A stretch of DNA of 64,000 nt, from assembly GCA_964628235.1 (NCBI GenBank), contig CAZVLU010000003.1, forward strand, positions 62,001 through 126,000, in the 5' to 3' direction. The DNA is from CAMAVH01 sp964628235. Its GTDB lineage: Bacteria > Pseudomonadota > Alphaproteobacteria > SMXQ01. The position numbers and the translations under genes were made by a program. The notes beneath the pieces are model-generated. The model ran no database searches, was not told the origin of the DNA, and saw nothing but the letters and a program-made list of their open reading frames with translations. This document shows, one piece after another, positions 16,238 to 24,487 of this stretch. Position 1 is the stretch's first letter. The number at the start of each line of letters is the position of its first letter.

Positions 16238-17350
16238 CCTATTCAGGACGCCAGCTTGGCGGTTCTTACGCTCAGTCATATCCGCAAATCCTTCGGCTCA
16301 TTTCAGGCGGTTGACGACCTTTCGCTCGATATTCGGCAAGGCGAGATTTTCGCGCTGCTCGGCCCGAGCGGTTGCGGCAAATCGACGACCTTGCGACAGA
16401 TCGCCGGGCTCGATCAGCCTGATGCTGGCGATATCCTTTTGAAGGGCAAGCCGCTCTATTCGTCCGCCAAGGACATCTTCGTGCCGGCGCAGAAGCGCAA
16501 TATGGGCATGGTGTTCCAGTCATACGCTATATGGCCGCATCTCAGCGTTTATGAGACGGTGGCATATCCGTTGCGTCTGCGCCGCTGGTCGAGCGCGGAT
16601 GTCGACGTGGCCGTACGAGCGATTCTTCGTCAGGTCGGCCTCGACGGCATGGAAGACCGCGCTTCGCCGACATTGAGCGGCGGGCAGCAGCAGCGCGTCG
16701 CGTTGGCGCGCGCGCTCGTCTACAAGCCAGATGTTCTGTTGCTCGACGAGCCGTTCAGCAATCTCGATGTCAAGCTGCGCGAGCAGATGCGCGTCGAATT
16801 GAAAATTCTGCAGCGTCGTGTGGGCGTCAGCGTCGTGCTTGTGACGCATGACCAAGCCGAGGCCTTGAGCTTGGCAGACCGGCTCGCGGTGATGAATAAC
16901 GGCAAGATCGAGCAGATCGGTCGGCCGATCGAGCTTTATGACGAGCCGGCAACGCCGTTCGTGCGCGATTTTATCGGTCAAACGACGAAGTTTCCCGCGC
17001 ATATCACCAGCGTCGGCAGCAACGGCGACGCCCGGATAGAGATCGGCGACGCAAAATTCCCGCTGGTCGGAACGGCTTCAAATTTCATCAAGCGGCAAAC
17101 CGGAGAAAGTGTCGTCGCTTGCATTCGTCCTGAACGCATTGCCGTGGCGACAGCGGCGCGGCGTTACGGCGACAACGAATTGGAAGGCACCGTCGAGACG
17201 ATGCTCTTTCTCGGCGACCGCTATGAATGCCTGGTCCAAATCGGCGGCCAAGCCATTCTCGCTTATGTCCCGAGCAGCGAAAAATTGACGGAGGGCCAGC
17301 GCGTGCCACTGGCCTTCCCGAAAGAAGCGCTCACGCTATGGCCGAATTAA
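16235..17350 (+). CDS. ABC transporter ATP-binding protein (set A)
   Basis: About 371 residues. Walker A GPSGCGKST, Q-loop MVFQSYAIWPH, signature LSGGQQQR, Walker B VLLLDEP and switch VTHD are all intact, followed by a C-terminal TOBE-like region (VVACIRPERIAVA). This is the Fe3+/spermidine-type (FbpC/PotA) importer ATPase. The start is uncertain: an open frame runs from TTG 16175, but promoter and SD positions favour an unusual ATT at 16235. Its end overlaps the permease start by 13 bp, which implies translational coupling. It may also serve the second permease (22705), which has no ATPase of its own. Confidence 0.88.
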   Translation: MPIQDASLAVLTLSHIRKSFGSFQAVDDLSLDIRQGEIFALLGPSGCGKSTTLRQIAGLDQPDAGDILLKGKPLYSSAKDIFVPAQKRNMGMVFQSYAIWPHLSVYETVAYPLRLRRWSSADVDVAVRAILRQVGLDGMEDRASPTLSGGQQQRVALARALVYKPDVLLLDEPFSNLDVKLREQMRVELKILQRRVGVSVVLVTHDQAEALSLADRLAVMNNGKIEQIGRPIELYDEPATPFVRDFIGQTTKFPAHITSVGSNGDARIEIGDAKFPLVGTASNFIKRQTGESVVACIRPERIAVATAARRYGDNELEGTVETMLFLGDRYECLVQIGGQAILAYVPSSEKLTEGQRVPLAFPKEALTLWPN

Positions 17351-19104
17351 AGTCTCTCAACTGGAGCGGTGCTGCGCGCCTGCCGAGTTTTGCCCTGCCG
17401 AAACGCCTGCGTCTCAGCACGGTTTTGTGCACGCTGGTGTTGCTGGGCATGGCCTTTTTCGTGCTCTATCCCGTCGCGCTACTAGTCTACAGCAGCTTTC
17501 TCGTTGAGTTGCCGACAGGCGGTAAGGCGCTCGGCCTCGATATTTGGATCAGCGCTTGGTCGCAAAACGGCATACCGCAGGCCATCGTCAACACGTTTCA
17601 GCGCGTGATCATCACCGAGTTGATCGCTTTTCCTTTAGCGGTGGCCATCGCATGGCTAGTCATGCGCACCGACATTCCGGGCAAGAGGCTGATCGAGAAT
17701 TTTTTTTGGATCGCCTTCTTTCTTCCCGCGTTGCCGGTGTTGATGGGCTGGATTCTATTGTTCGACCCCGGCCATGGACTGGTCAATCTCGGTTGGATGT
17801 GGTTGTTCGGCACAAGCAGCGGCCCTTTCAACATCTACGGCTTTTCCGGCATCGTTTTTGCCCATATCGCGGCACGTTCGGTCGCTGCCAAATTCATATT
17901 CCTGGCCCCGGCCTTCCGCAACCTCGATGGAGCGATGGAAGAGGCTTCGCGCATCGCTGGCGCAGGCCCCATGACGACTCTGCGTAAGATCGTCATTCCC
18001 GTGCTGATGCCGGCCTTCCTCATCACATTAGCCATTTCGCTCATTCACTCCCTCGAGTCTTTCGAGATCGAGTTGATCCTGGGGCCGACGACGAATTTCT
18101 ACGTTTTCAGCACGAAGATATTTCAAGTCGTACGCGAGGATCCGCCACAGTTTGGCGTCGCCACCGTGCTCGGTTTGGCGATCCTCATCAGTATGCTGCC
18201 TCTGATCCTGTGGCAGCAGCGCTTGTCCCATTCGCGCAATTTTGTCACGGTCAGCAGCCGTTCGACGACGCTGCCTTTGCGCCTCCGTAAATGGCGTCGG
18301 CCGATCTTCACGCTGATCTGCCTGTTCGGCAGCTTCATCACCATCGTGCCCGTCGCCTGTTTGCTGATGGGCACATTTATGAATCTCTACGGCTATTTTA
18401 ATATACCGAAAGTGTGGACAACGGCCCACTGGACTGCCGTGCTGACCGATAACACGCTCATCCAATCAACGATCAATACCTTGATCATGGGTCTGTCAGC
18501 GGCGCTCTTCGGCACATTCTGGTTCGCCCTGGTCGCCTATATTTCGGTGCGGACGAAATACAGAGCCCGTGGCGTATTGGACTTCATGTCTTGGCTGCCT
18601 GCGAGCATCCCGGGGATCATCCTCGGTTTGGCGTTGCTGTGGATGTTCCTGACCGTTCCGGCGTTACAGTCGCTCTATGGCACGACGGTGGTCCTCGTCA
18701 TCGCCTGCATTCTCGCGAGCGTTTCGACCGGCGTGCAACTCATCAAAAGCAACATGGTGCAGCTCGGCAACGAATTGGAGGAAGCGTCCTTCATCGCGGG
18801 CGGCTCATGGCTCTACACATTCCGGCGGGTCGTTCTGCCGCTCATCGGACCGGTGCTGATCGCCGTCGCCCTGCTGACTTTCGCTTCGGCAGCGCGCAAC
18901 GTGGCTGGCATCGCGATGCTCGTCAGCGGCGACAATCGGCCGCTCGCCATGCTGCAGGCCGATTATATGATCGACGGCGCATTCGAATCCGCCGCCGTAG
19001 TCGGCGTGCTCATCGTTCTGCTCGCGCTCACCATGTCGGTGCTCGCGCGGTATATCGGCGGCAGGGTCGGCCTGACTGCCATTGTCAGGAAAAAGGATAT
19101 CTAG
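17338..19104 (+). CDS. ABC transporter permease, two fused membrane domains (set A)
   Basis: 588 residues, about 12 membrane spans. It has two permease domains in tandem, each with an EAA loop (EEASRIAGAGPMTTLRKIVIP-like in the first half, EEASFIAGGSWLYTF in the second), as in FbpB/AfuB-type fused permeases. ATG 17338 overlaps the ATPase stop, the same arrangement as in set C. It forms the membrane channel with the ATPase upstream. The likely cognate binding protein is the divergent one at 13506. Confidence 0.9.
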   Translation: MAELKSLNWSGAARLPSFALPKRLRLSTVLCTLVLLGMAFFVLYPVALLVYSSFLVELPTGGKALGLDIWISAWSQNGIPQAIVNTFQRVIITELIAFPLAVAIAWLVMRTDIPGKRLIENFFWIAFFLPALPVLMGWILLFDPGHGLVNLGWMWLFGTSSGPFNIYGFSGIVFAHIAARSVAAKFIFLAPAFRNLDGAMEEASRIAGAGPMTTLRKIVIPVLMPAFLITLAISLIHSLESFEIELILGPTTNFYVFSTKIFQVVREDPPQFGVATVLGLAILISMLPLILWQQRLSHSRNFVTVSSRSTTLPLRLRKWRRPIFTLICLFGSFITIVPVACLLMGTFMNLYGYFNIPKVWTTAHWTAVLTDNTLIQSTINTLIMGLSAALFGTFWFALVAYISVRTKYRARGVLDFMSWLPASIPGIILGLALLWMFLTVPALQSLYGTTVVLVIACILASVSTGVQLIKSNMVQLGNELEEASFIAGGSWLYTFRRVVLPLIGPVLIAVALLTFASAARNVAGIAMLVSGDNRPLAMLQADYMIDGAFESAAVVGVLIVLLALTMSVLARYIGGRVGLTAIVRKKDI

Positions 19105-19105
19105 G

Positions 19106-19498
19106 ATGCCGAAACGCAAAATCATTACGGGCGGCGGATTGCCCAAGCACCCCCAGCCGTTTCCTACGGCGGTGCGTGTCGGCAATATGGTGTTCTCGTC
19201 GGCCATCGGGGGGCAAGACCCGCAGACGGGGAAAGCCCCCGATGCGCCGGAAGCGCAAATCGCCAACGCGTTCGGTCATCTGCAAACCGTTATGCGCCTC
19301 GCGGGAGGCACGCCATCCGACATCGGCAAGGTTACGGTCCATCTGAAGGACAAAGGCCATCGCGACCTGGTCAACGCCGAATGGATCAAGATCTTCCCGG
19401 CGGAAGACGACCGGCCCGTACGCCACACAGTCACGGCGAGCGAATTGCCGAGCAATCTTGTCATTCAATTGGAATTCATCGCCGTCGTCGACGCCTAA
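19106..19498 (+). CDS. RidA/YjgF-family protein (possible aminomuconate-type deaminase)
   Basis: 130 residues, a typical RidA length. Visible family features are VGNMVFSSAIGGQDPQTG near the N-terminus, the central T-V-H-L-K-D segment, and the late PVRHTVTASELPSNLVIQLE (the usual R-x-x-x-x position is occupied). RidA proteins hydrolyse enamines/imines, and the family includes 2-aminomuconate deaminase of the aminophenol meta-cleavage pathway. ATG 19106 lies two bases after the permease stop and the next gene is a LigB-type dioxygenase 38 bp on. Deamination of an amino-substituted cleavage product is therefore plausible (inference). Confidence 0.88.
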   Translation: MPKRKIITGGGLPKHPQPFPTAVRVGNMVFSSAIGGQDPQTGKAPDAPEAQIANAFGHLQTVMRLAGGTPSDIGKVTVHLKDKGHRDLVNAEWIKIFPAEDDRPVRHTVTASELPSNLVIQLEFIAVVDA

Positions 19499-19536
19499 GC
19501 GGACGAGGGGCGAGTGTTCGTGAGGATAGGCGCACT

Positions 19537-20436
19537 ATGGCGCAAGTGATCGGCGGAATGGCGATGTCGCACGCGCCACAGCTTTTGATGCCGCCGGAAA
19601 AGTGGGCGGACTTGCCGAGTCGCACCAAGGGGCCTTTCCATCCCAAGAGCGGCATCGAGGCAGAGCTGACGACAGATGTTTTCATCGCGAAATCGCAGCG
19701 CTGCCACGCAGCGTTGGGCGAAATGCGCGACGCGTTGACCGGATGGGCGCCTGACGTTGTTCTCGTGATGGGAGACGACCAGCATGAGAATATCCTCGAC
19801 GACAACATGCCGCCGTTTGTTTTGTTCACCAACAGCAAGGTCGAGGCAACGCGCCATTTCACATATCTCGGCGAGTCGGGACTCGACCAGATGGACGAAT
19901 ACCGCGTCGATGACCAATTGGCTGGCGATCTGCTCGCAGGGCTCATGGATGCGGGCTTCGATCCAGCTTGGTCGCGATCGACGCGCGATGAACAAGGCTT
20001 GGGCCACGCCTTCGGCCGCGCGCTCAAGTTTGTCATGCCGGCGAAGCAGGCCGCCATTCTGCCGTTAATGGTGAATACCTATTACCCGCCGGCTCCGACA
20101 GCGAAGCGATGCCTGCAACTCGGCATGGCGATACGCAGCGTCATCGACGCAATGCCGACACAGCAGCGCGTCGTCGTGCTCGCCTCGGGCGGCCTGAGCC
20201 ATACCAAGATCGACGAAAAGCTCGATGCTGAGTTTCTGGCAGCGCTCGAACGTAGCGATTTGGACTACATGGCGAGCATGGACTCGGACGTTCTGGTCGA
20301 AGGCACATCCGAAATCCGCAATTGGATCATCGCTGCCGGCGTCATGAACCGCGGCGCCCGCGTCATCGATTATGTCCCCTGTTACCGCAACGCGAACGGC
20401 GTCGGTTGCGGCATGGGTTTTGCGATTTGGGAATAA
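19537..20436 (+). CDS. LigB-type class III extradiol ring-cleavage dioxygenase (A)
   Basis: 299 residues. His12 in MSHAPQL, a His in GDDQHEN and a His in ASGGLSHTKIDE match the iron-ligand and catalytic histidines of the LigB fold (protocatechuate 4,5-dioxygenase beta subunit, gallate and aminophenol dioxygenases). A terminal YVPCYRNANGVG segment is shared with the paralog at 51854. No LigA-like small subunit is encoded nearby, so it would act as a single-subunit enzyme like LigZ or MhpB. ATG 19537 is preceded by a GAGGATAGG element. Flanked by RidA and a LigJ-like hydratase. Confidence 0.88.
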   Translation: MAQVIGGMAMSHAPQLLMPPEKWADLPSRTKGPFHPKSGIEAELTTDVFIAKSQRCHAALGEMRDALTGWAPDVVLVMGDDQHENILDDNMPPFVLFTNSKVEATRHFTYLGESGLDQMDEYRVDDQLAGDLLAGLMDAGFDPAWSRSTRDEQGLGHAFGRALKFVMPAKQAAILPLMVNTYYPPAPTAKRCLQLGMAIRSVIDAMPTQQRVVVLASGGLSHTKIDEKLDAEFLAALERSDLDYMASMDSDVLVEGTSEIRNWIIAAGVMNRGARVIDYVPCYRNANGVGCGMGFAIWE

Positions 20437-20467
20437 CGACAACAACGGTTTTAAAAGGGAGACGACC

Positions 20468-21481
20468 ATGATTATCGATGCGCATACCCACTATCACGCC
20501 TCTGGCGTGCTCGCGAGCGTGTTCGGCCATTTGTACGGCCACACCTACGGCGAGTTCAAGACGGCGAAGGGCGACGATGAGGCGCATTTCCGCCTAATGG
20601 AAGAGCGCGGCTACGACATGCAGATCATCTCGCAGCCCCCCTTCACTCAGGCGCACGATCAGACCCCGCATATCGGCATCGGCCAGGCCAAGGCGTTCAA
20701 CGATTCGATGGCCAAGGGCGTCGCCGATAGCAACGGCCGCTTCCGCTTCGTCGGCTCCATGCCGCTGCAAGACATCCCCGCTTCGGTGAAGGAAATGGAG
20801 CGCGCCAAGGGCCTGGGCGCCGTCGGCAGCATGCTCAACGTCGACATCTCGCGCCGCGGCACCGGTCCGATGCCGGACGAGGAATATTGGTATCCGATCT
20901 ACGAAGCGGCGAGCAAACACGACATTCCGCTGTTCGTCCATCCGGGCTCCTCGGCGATGCCGCGCCATTCCAAATACAGTCTGGCTTTGCATCTCGGATT
21001 CCTGTTCGGCGAGACTGAGTTCATCACCGGCTTCATCTACGGTCGGGTGTTCGAGAAATTCCCCAATCTGAAGATTCTCGTCTCGCACGGCGGCGGCGCG
21101 ATCCCTTACCAAGTCGGTCGTTTCCAGGCTTCGACCTGCCCGGACCTGAAAGGCAACAAGGGGCCGCGCATTCCGATCGAGGGCGATTTCATAAGCAACC
21201 TTCGCAAGATGTATTTCGACACCTGCATGTATTCGCAGGAAGGCATCGAATGCTTGATCAAGGTTGTCGGCCCGAGCCAAGTGCTATTCGGCACCGAATG
21301 TCCCGGCATGGGCATGGCCAAGCGCCCTGACGGGCGGTCTTACGACAACGTCGAGGATTACGTGCGCGGCATCGATTGGCTGACCGAGCAGCAGCGCCAA
21401 GACATCTTCTGCAACAACGCAGCCAAGTTTTTCAAGATCGACACAGCGAAAGTCGGCAAGGCCGCCGTCGCGGCGCAGTAA
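20468..21481 (+). CDS. Amidohydrolase-fold, 4-oxalomesaconate hydratase (LigJ)-like (A)
   Basis: 337 residues, starting at ATG 20468 after GGGAG. His6 and His8 (MIIDAHTHYH) are the first metal ligands. A later SHGGGAIPYQVGRF motif is conserved with the paralog at 50787. The final ligand motif is FGTECPG, with Glu where ACMSD and most COG2159 members have FGSD; a Glu ligand is characteristic of LigJ. In the protocatechuate 4,5-cleavage and gallate pathways LigJ hydrates 4-oxalomesaconate for the LigK aldolase. A LigK/RraA-like gene lies further along the same strand. The exact substrate is an inference. Confidence 0.82.
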   Translation: MIIDAHTHYHASGVLASVFGHLYGHTYGEFKTAKGDDEAHFRLMEERGYDMQIISQPPFTQAHDQTPHIGIGQAKAFNDSMAKGVADSNGRFRFVGSMPLQDIPASVKEMERAKGLGAVGSMLNVDISRRGTGPMPDEEYWYPIYEAASKHDIPLFVHPGSSAMPRHSKYSLALHLGFLFGETEFITGFIYGRVFEKFPNLKILVSHGGGAIPYQVGRFQASTCPDLKGNKGPRIPIEGDFISNLRKMYFDTCMYSQEGIECLIKVVGPSQVLFGTECPGMGMAKRPDGRSYDNVEDYVRGIDWLTEQQRQDIFCNNAAKFFKIDTAKVGKAAVAAQ

Positions 21482-21488
21482 CGGGAGC

Positions 21489-21522
21489 GGCTTGCAGGCA
21501 ACCGGAGATCTGCCTGCAAGCC
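21489..21522 (+). promoter_or_regulatory. 12-bp intercistronic hairpin
   Basis: GGCTTGCAGGCA / TGCCTGCAAGCC form a perfect 12-bp stem with a 10-base loop eight bases after the hydratase stop. No U-run follows, so it is more likely an mRNA-stability or attenuation element ahead of the binding-protein gene than a terminator. Confidence 0.6.
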
Positions 21523-21577
21523 ATCTCGCATGCCTGGGCGTATGACGCATGCGTGAGCATATGGGGAGGAGACAGCT

Positions 21578-22696
21578 ATGACGGCGAATGTTTGCAGCGG
21601 CAAGGCTCTGCGCCGCATGATTTTAGCGCTGGGCCTGGCGGCGGGCTCGGTCGGGGGCGCACAGGCGCAAGACTGGTCCGGCAAAGCCGATTGGGACAAG
21701 ACGGTGGCCGCGGCGAAAAAGGAAGGCAAAGTTGTCATTTCCGGTCCCGTCGGCAACACGTGGCGCGAGGCGCTGACGTCGTTCGAGAAAGAATACGGCA
21801 TCAAGGTGGATTTCACCGCGGCGCATGGCGCCGACTTCTGGCCGCGCTATGAGCAAGAGCAGAAGCTCGGAAAATCATTATGGGATTTGCGCATCAGCGC
21901 GCCTGATGCCAACTCATATGCCTTGCTGGCGCGCGGCGATAGAATCGCCGATGTCCGCAGCCTGCTGGTCCTGCCGGAGGTGACGGCCGATGCCAATTGG
22001 GTCGGCGGCTATGACGCGATTTATTCCGACAAGTCCAAAAAATATTTCGTCGGATTCGGATTGATCGGCGGCCCGATCGCTTGGGTCAATCGCGATATCA
22101 TTCCCGAATCCGAGCTAAGCCATATGCTGCAACTCAAGGAAGATCGCTTCAAAGGCAAGGTGACGACGCTCGATTGGCGCGGCGGCGCGGCCTCTAACAA
22201 TTTCGCCCTGATGCTTATGGATCAGCGCTACGGCGCCGATTACATCAATGCGTTAGTCAAAAACGAGATCGTGGTCACCAGCAACAGCCGTCAGCAGATC
22301 GATTGGCTCATCCGCGGCAACTACCCGGTGGCGATCTCGGTGACGTCGAACATCTTGTTCAACATGAAAGAAACCGGCTTGGCGAAGAACGTCGTGCCGT
22401 TGCCGGGCCCGATGAAATATTCGAGCAGCTTCGGCGGCCTTATCGCCTTCCAAAAGCCGCCCAATCCGAACGCCGCCAAGGTTTACGCCAACTGGGTACT
22501 GACACAGCGAGGTCAGGCAGCCATTGCCAAGGCGGCGAACTACAATAGTCGCCGGACGGACGTGGAGCCGGGCGAATTGGCGACCGTGGTCGAGATGAGC
22601 AAGATCGGCGAGTACGTCAACACCCAGTCGGAAGACATGCTGCCGGCATATGAAAATTGGCGGCAATTCTCACGCGCCCTGAAGCAGGCCGAGTAG
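21578..22696 (+). CDS. ABC transporter solute-binding protein (set B)
   Basis: 372 residues with signal peptide ending GGAQA-QDW and a strong GGGAGGAG ribosome site. The mature start (WDKTVAAAKKEGKVVISGP) and terminal NPNAAKVYANWVLTQRGQ motif match the Fe3+/AfuA-like binding family and most closely the set A protein at 13506. It is followed eight bases later by its own fused permease but by no ATPase. An aromatic-acid ligand is inferred from context. Confidence 0.88.
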   Translation: MTANVCSGKALRRMILALGLAAGSVGGAQAQDWSGKADWDKTVAAAKKEGKVVISGPVGNTWREALTSFEKEYGIKVDFTAAHGADFWPRYEQEQKLGKSLWDLRISAPDANSYALLARGDRIADVRSLLVLPEVTADANWVGGYDAIYSDKSKKYFVGFGLIGGPIAWVNRDIIPESELSHMLQLKEDRFKGKVTTLDWRGGAASNNFALMLMDQRYGADYINALVKNEIVVTSNSRQQIDWLIRGNYPVAISVTSNILFNMKETGLAKNVVPLPGPMKYSSSFGGLIAFQKPPNPNAAKVYANWVLTQRGQAAIAKAANYNSRRTDVEPGELATVVEMSKIGEYVNTQSEDMLPAYENWRQFSRALKQAE

Positions 22697-22704
22697 GAGC
22701 TGGC

Positions 22705-24447
22705 GTGAGCCGGGGCATGGCCCATAGCGCGTCGCCCGGCTTGATTTGGACCGGGGCGCGGCGTCCGAAGATGTCCGCGGGAAATGTCGCCTGCTGCGTC
22801 TTGCTCGGACTGCTGGGCCTATTCGTCATCTATCCGATTTACCTGCTGATCCACGACGCCTTTACCGTCACCGACGCGGGCGGCGCCGAAGCTTTCGCTG
22901 TCGACAATTGGGTGAAGGTCTGGTCGGAGCCTGGCCTGGTGCGCGCCATCGTCAATACGATCTACCGAGCCGTGGTCACGATCGGCATTTCGCTGCCGAT
23001 CGCCATACTGCTGGCCTGGCTGGTGGCGCGCACCGATATGCCGGGGAAGGGCTTCATCATCGGCTGCGCCTGGGTCGCTTATTTCATGCCGACGCTGCCG
23101 GTTCTGCTCGGCTGGATTCTTCTGCTCGATCCGCAATACGGACTGCTCAACCAGTTGATGAAAGGCTGGTTCGGACTCGCGGTTTCGCCCTTCAACATCT
23201 ACTCGTTCTGGGGCGTGATCTTCGCGCATTTGATGACCAAGGCCATCGCCATCAAGTTCATCTTTCTTATCCCGGCGTTCCGCAACATTTCCTCGTCCCT
23301 CGAAGAGGCATCTCGCATCGCCGGCGCGAGCGCCTTTTACACCTTGCGGCATATCGTCGTGCCAGTGCTGCTGCCGGCGATCCTCATCACGCTGGTGATC
23401 TCGCTGATCAACTCGCTCGAATCGTTCGAGATCGAGCTGATTCTCGGCACGCCGTGGAATTTCCACGTGTTCAGCACGAAAATCTATCAACTGATCAAAG
23501 ACGAGCCGCCCCAACTCGGCATGGCGACTGTGCTGGGCGTCAGCATCTTGGCCGGCATGCTGCCGCTGATCGTGTTGCAACGCATGGTCAGCATGAAGCG
23601 CAATTACGTCACCTTCAACAGCTCCTTCAAGTCGGATCCGTTGCGATTGCGCAGATGGCGCTGGGTGACTTTCGCCGGCGTCGGCCTGTTCGGCATCTGC
23701 TTGACGGTGGTGCCGCTGGCGTTCCTTGTCGTCGGCACCTTCATGAAGGCGTTCGGCTATTTCGAACTGGCAGAACCCTATACCATGAAGCATTGGCATC
23801 AGGTGCTGCAGGACTCGCAATTCCTCGGCGCGGTCGCCAATACCTTCGAGCTCGGCCTTTGGGCATCGTCGATCGGCACGTTGCTCGCGGCGGTCATCGC
23901 CTATGTCGCGGTCCGCAGCAAGTTTCGCTGGCGCGGCGTCATCGACACCTTGACTTGGCTGCCCGCCAGTATTCCCGGCGTCATCTTGGGCCTCGGCCTG
24001 CTGTCGATGTTCTTGCGATTGCCGCTGTTCTCGCCGCTGTACGGCACGATCGGCGTGCTGATCGTCGCCGTCTTGTTCGCCAGCCTGACGACCGGCGTGC
24101 AATTGATCAAAAGCAACCTCATTCAGCTTGGCGTCGATCTGGAAGAGGCGTCGACGCTGGCTGGCGGTTCATGGTTCTACACGTTTCGCCGCATCGTGCT
24201 GCCCCTGGTCGGCGGCGCCTTAGTGTCGGTCGCCGTGCTGATCTTCGCCTCGGCGACGCGCAACGTGGCGAATATCGCGATGCTCGTGACCAATCAGAAC
24301 AAGCCGCTCGCCATGCTGCAGATCGACTATATGGGCGACGGCATTTTCGAATCGGCGGCCATTGTCGGAGTCATCACCGTGCTCATCACTTGTGGCGTCG
24401 CCGGCAGCGTCTTCTGGCTCGGCAAACGCATGGGCTTGCGGATATGA
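22705..24447 (+). CDS. ABC transporter permease, two fused membrane domains (set B)
   Basis: About 580 residues with some 12 membrane segments and two EAA loops (EEASRIAGASAFYTLRHIVVP-like and EEASTLAGGSWFYTF). GTG 22705 is favoured by GGAG five bases upstream; ATG 22717 is the alternative. It is closely related to the set A permease. No ATP-binding gene accompanies it; the nearest suitable one is at 16235 in the same transcription direction, so ATPase sharing is likely (inference). Confidence 0.88.
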   Translation: MSRGMAHSASPGLIWTGARRPKMSAGNVACCVLLGLLGLFVIYPIYLLIHDAFTVTDAGGAEAFAVDNWVKVWSEPGLVRAIVNTIYRAVVTIGISLPIAILLAWLVARTDMPGKGFIIGCAWVAYFMPTLPVLLGWILLLDPQYGLLNQLMKGWFGLAVSPFNIYSFWGVIFAHLMTKAIAIKFIFLIPAFRNISSSLEEASRIAGASAFYTLRHIVVPVLLPAILITLVISLINSLESFEIELILGTPWNFHVFSTKIYQLIKDEPPQLGMATVLGVSILAGMLPLIVLQRMVSMKRNYVTFNSSFKSDPLRLRRWRWVTFAGVGLFGICLTVVPLAFLVVGTFMKAFGYFELAEPYTMKHWHQVLQDSQFLGAVANTFELGLWASSIGTLLAAVIAYVAVRSKFRWRGVIDTLTWLPASIPGVILGLGLLSMFLRLPLFSPLYGTIGVLIVAVLFASLTTGVQLIKSNLIQLGVDLEEASTLAGGSWFYTFRRIVLPLVGGALVSVAVLIFASATRNVANIAMLVTNQNKPLAMLQIDYMGDGIFESAAIVGVITVLITCGVAGSVFWLGKRMGLRI

Positions 24448-24487
24448 AATGCTTCATCACCATCGACCATAGTTATCGAGGCTTGGC

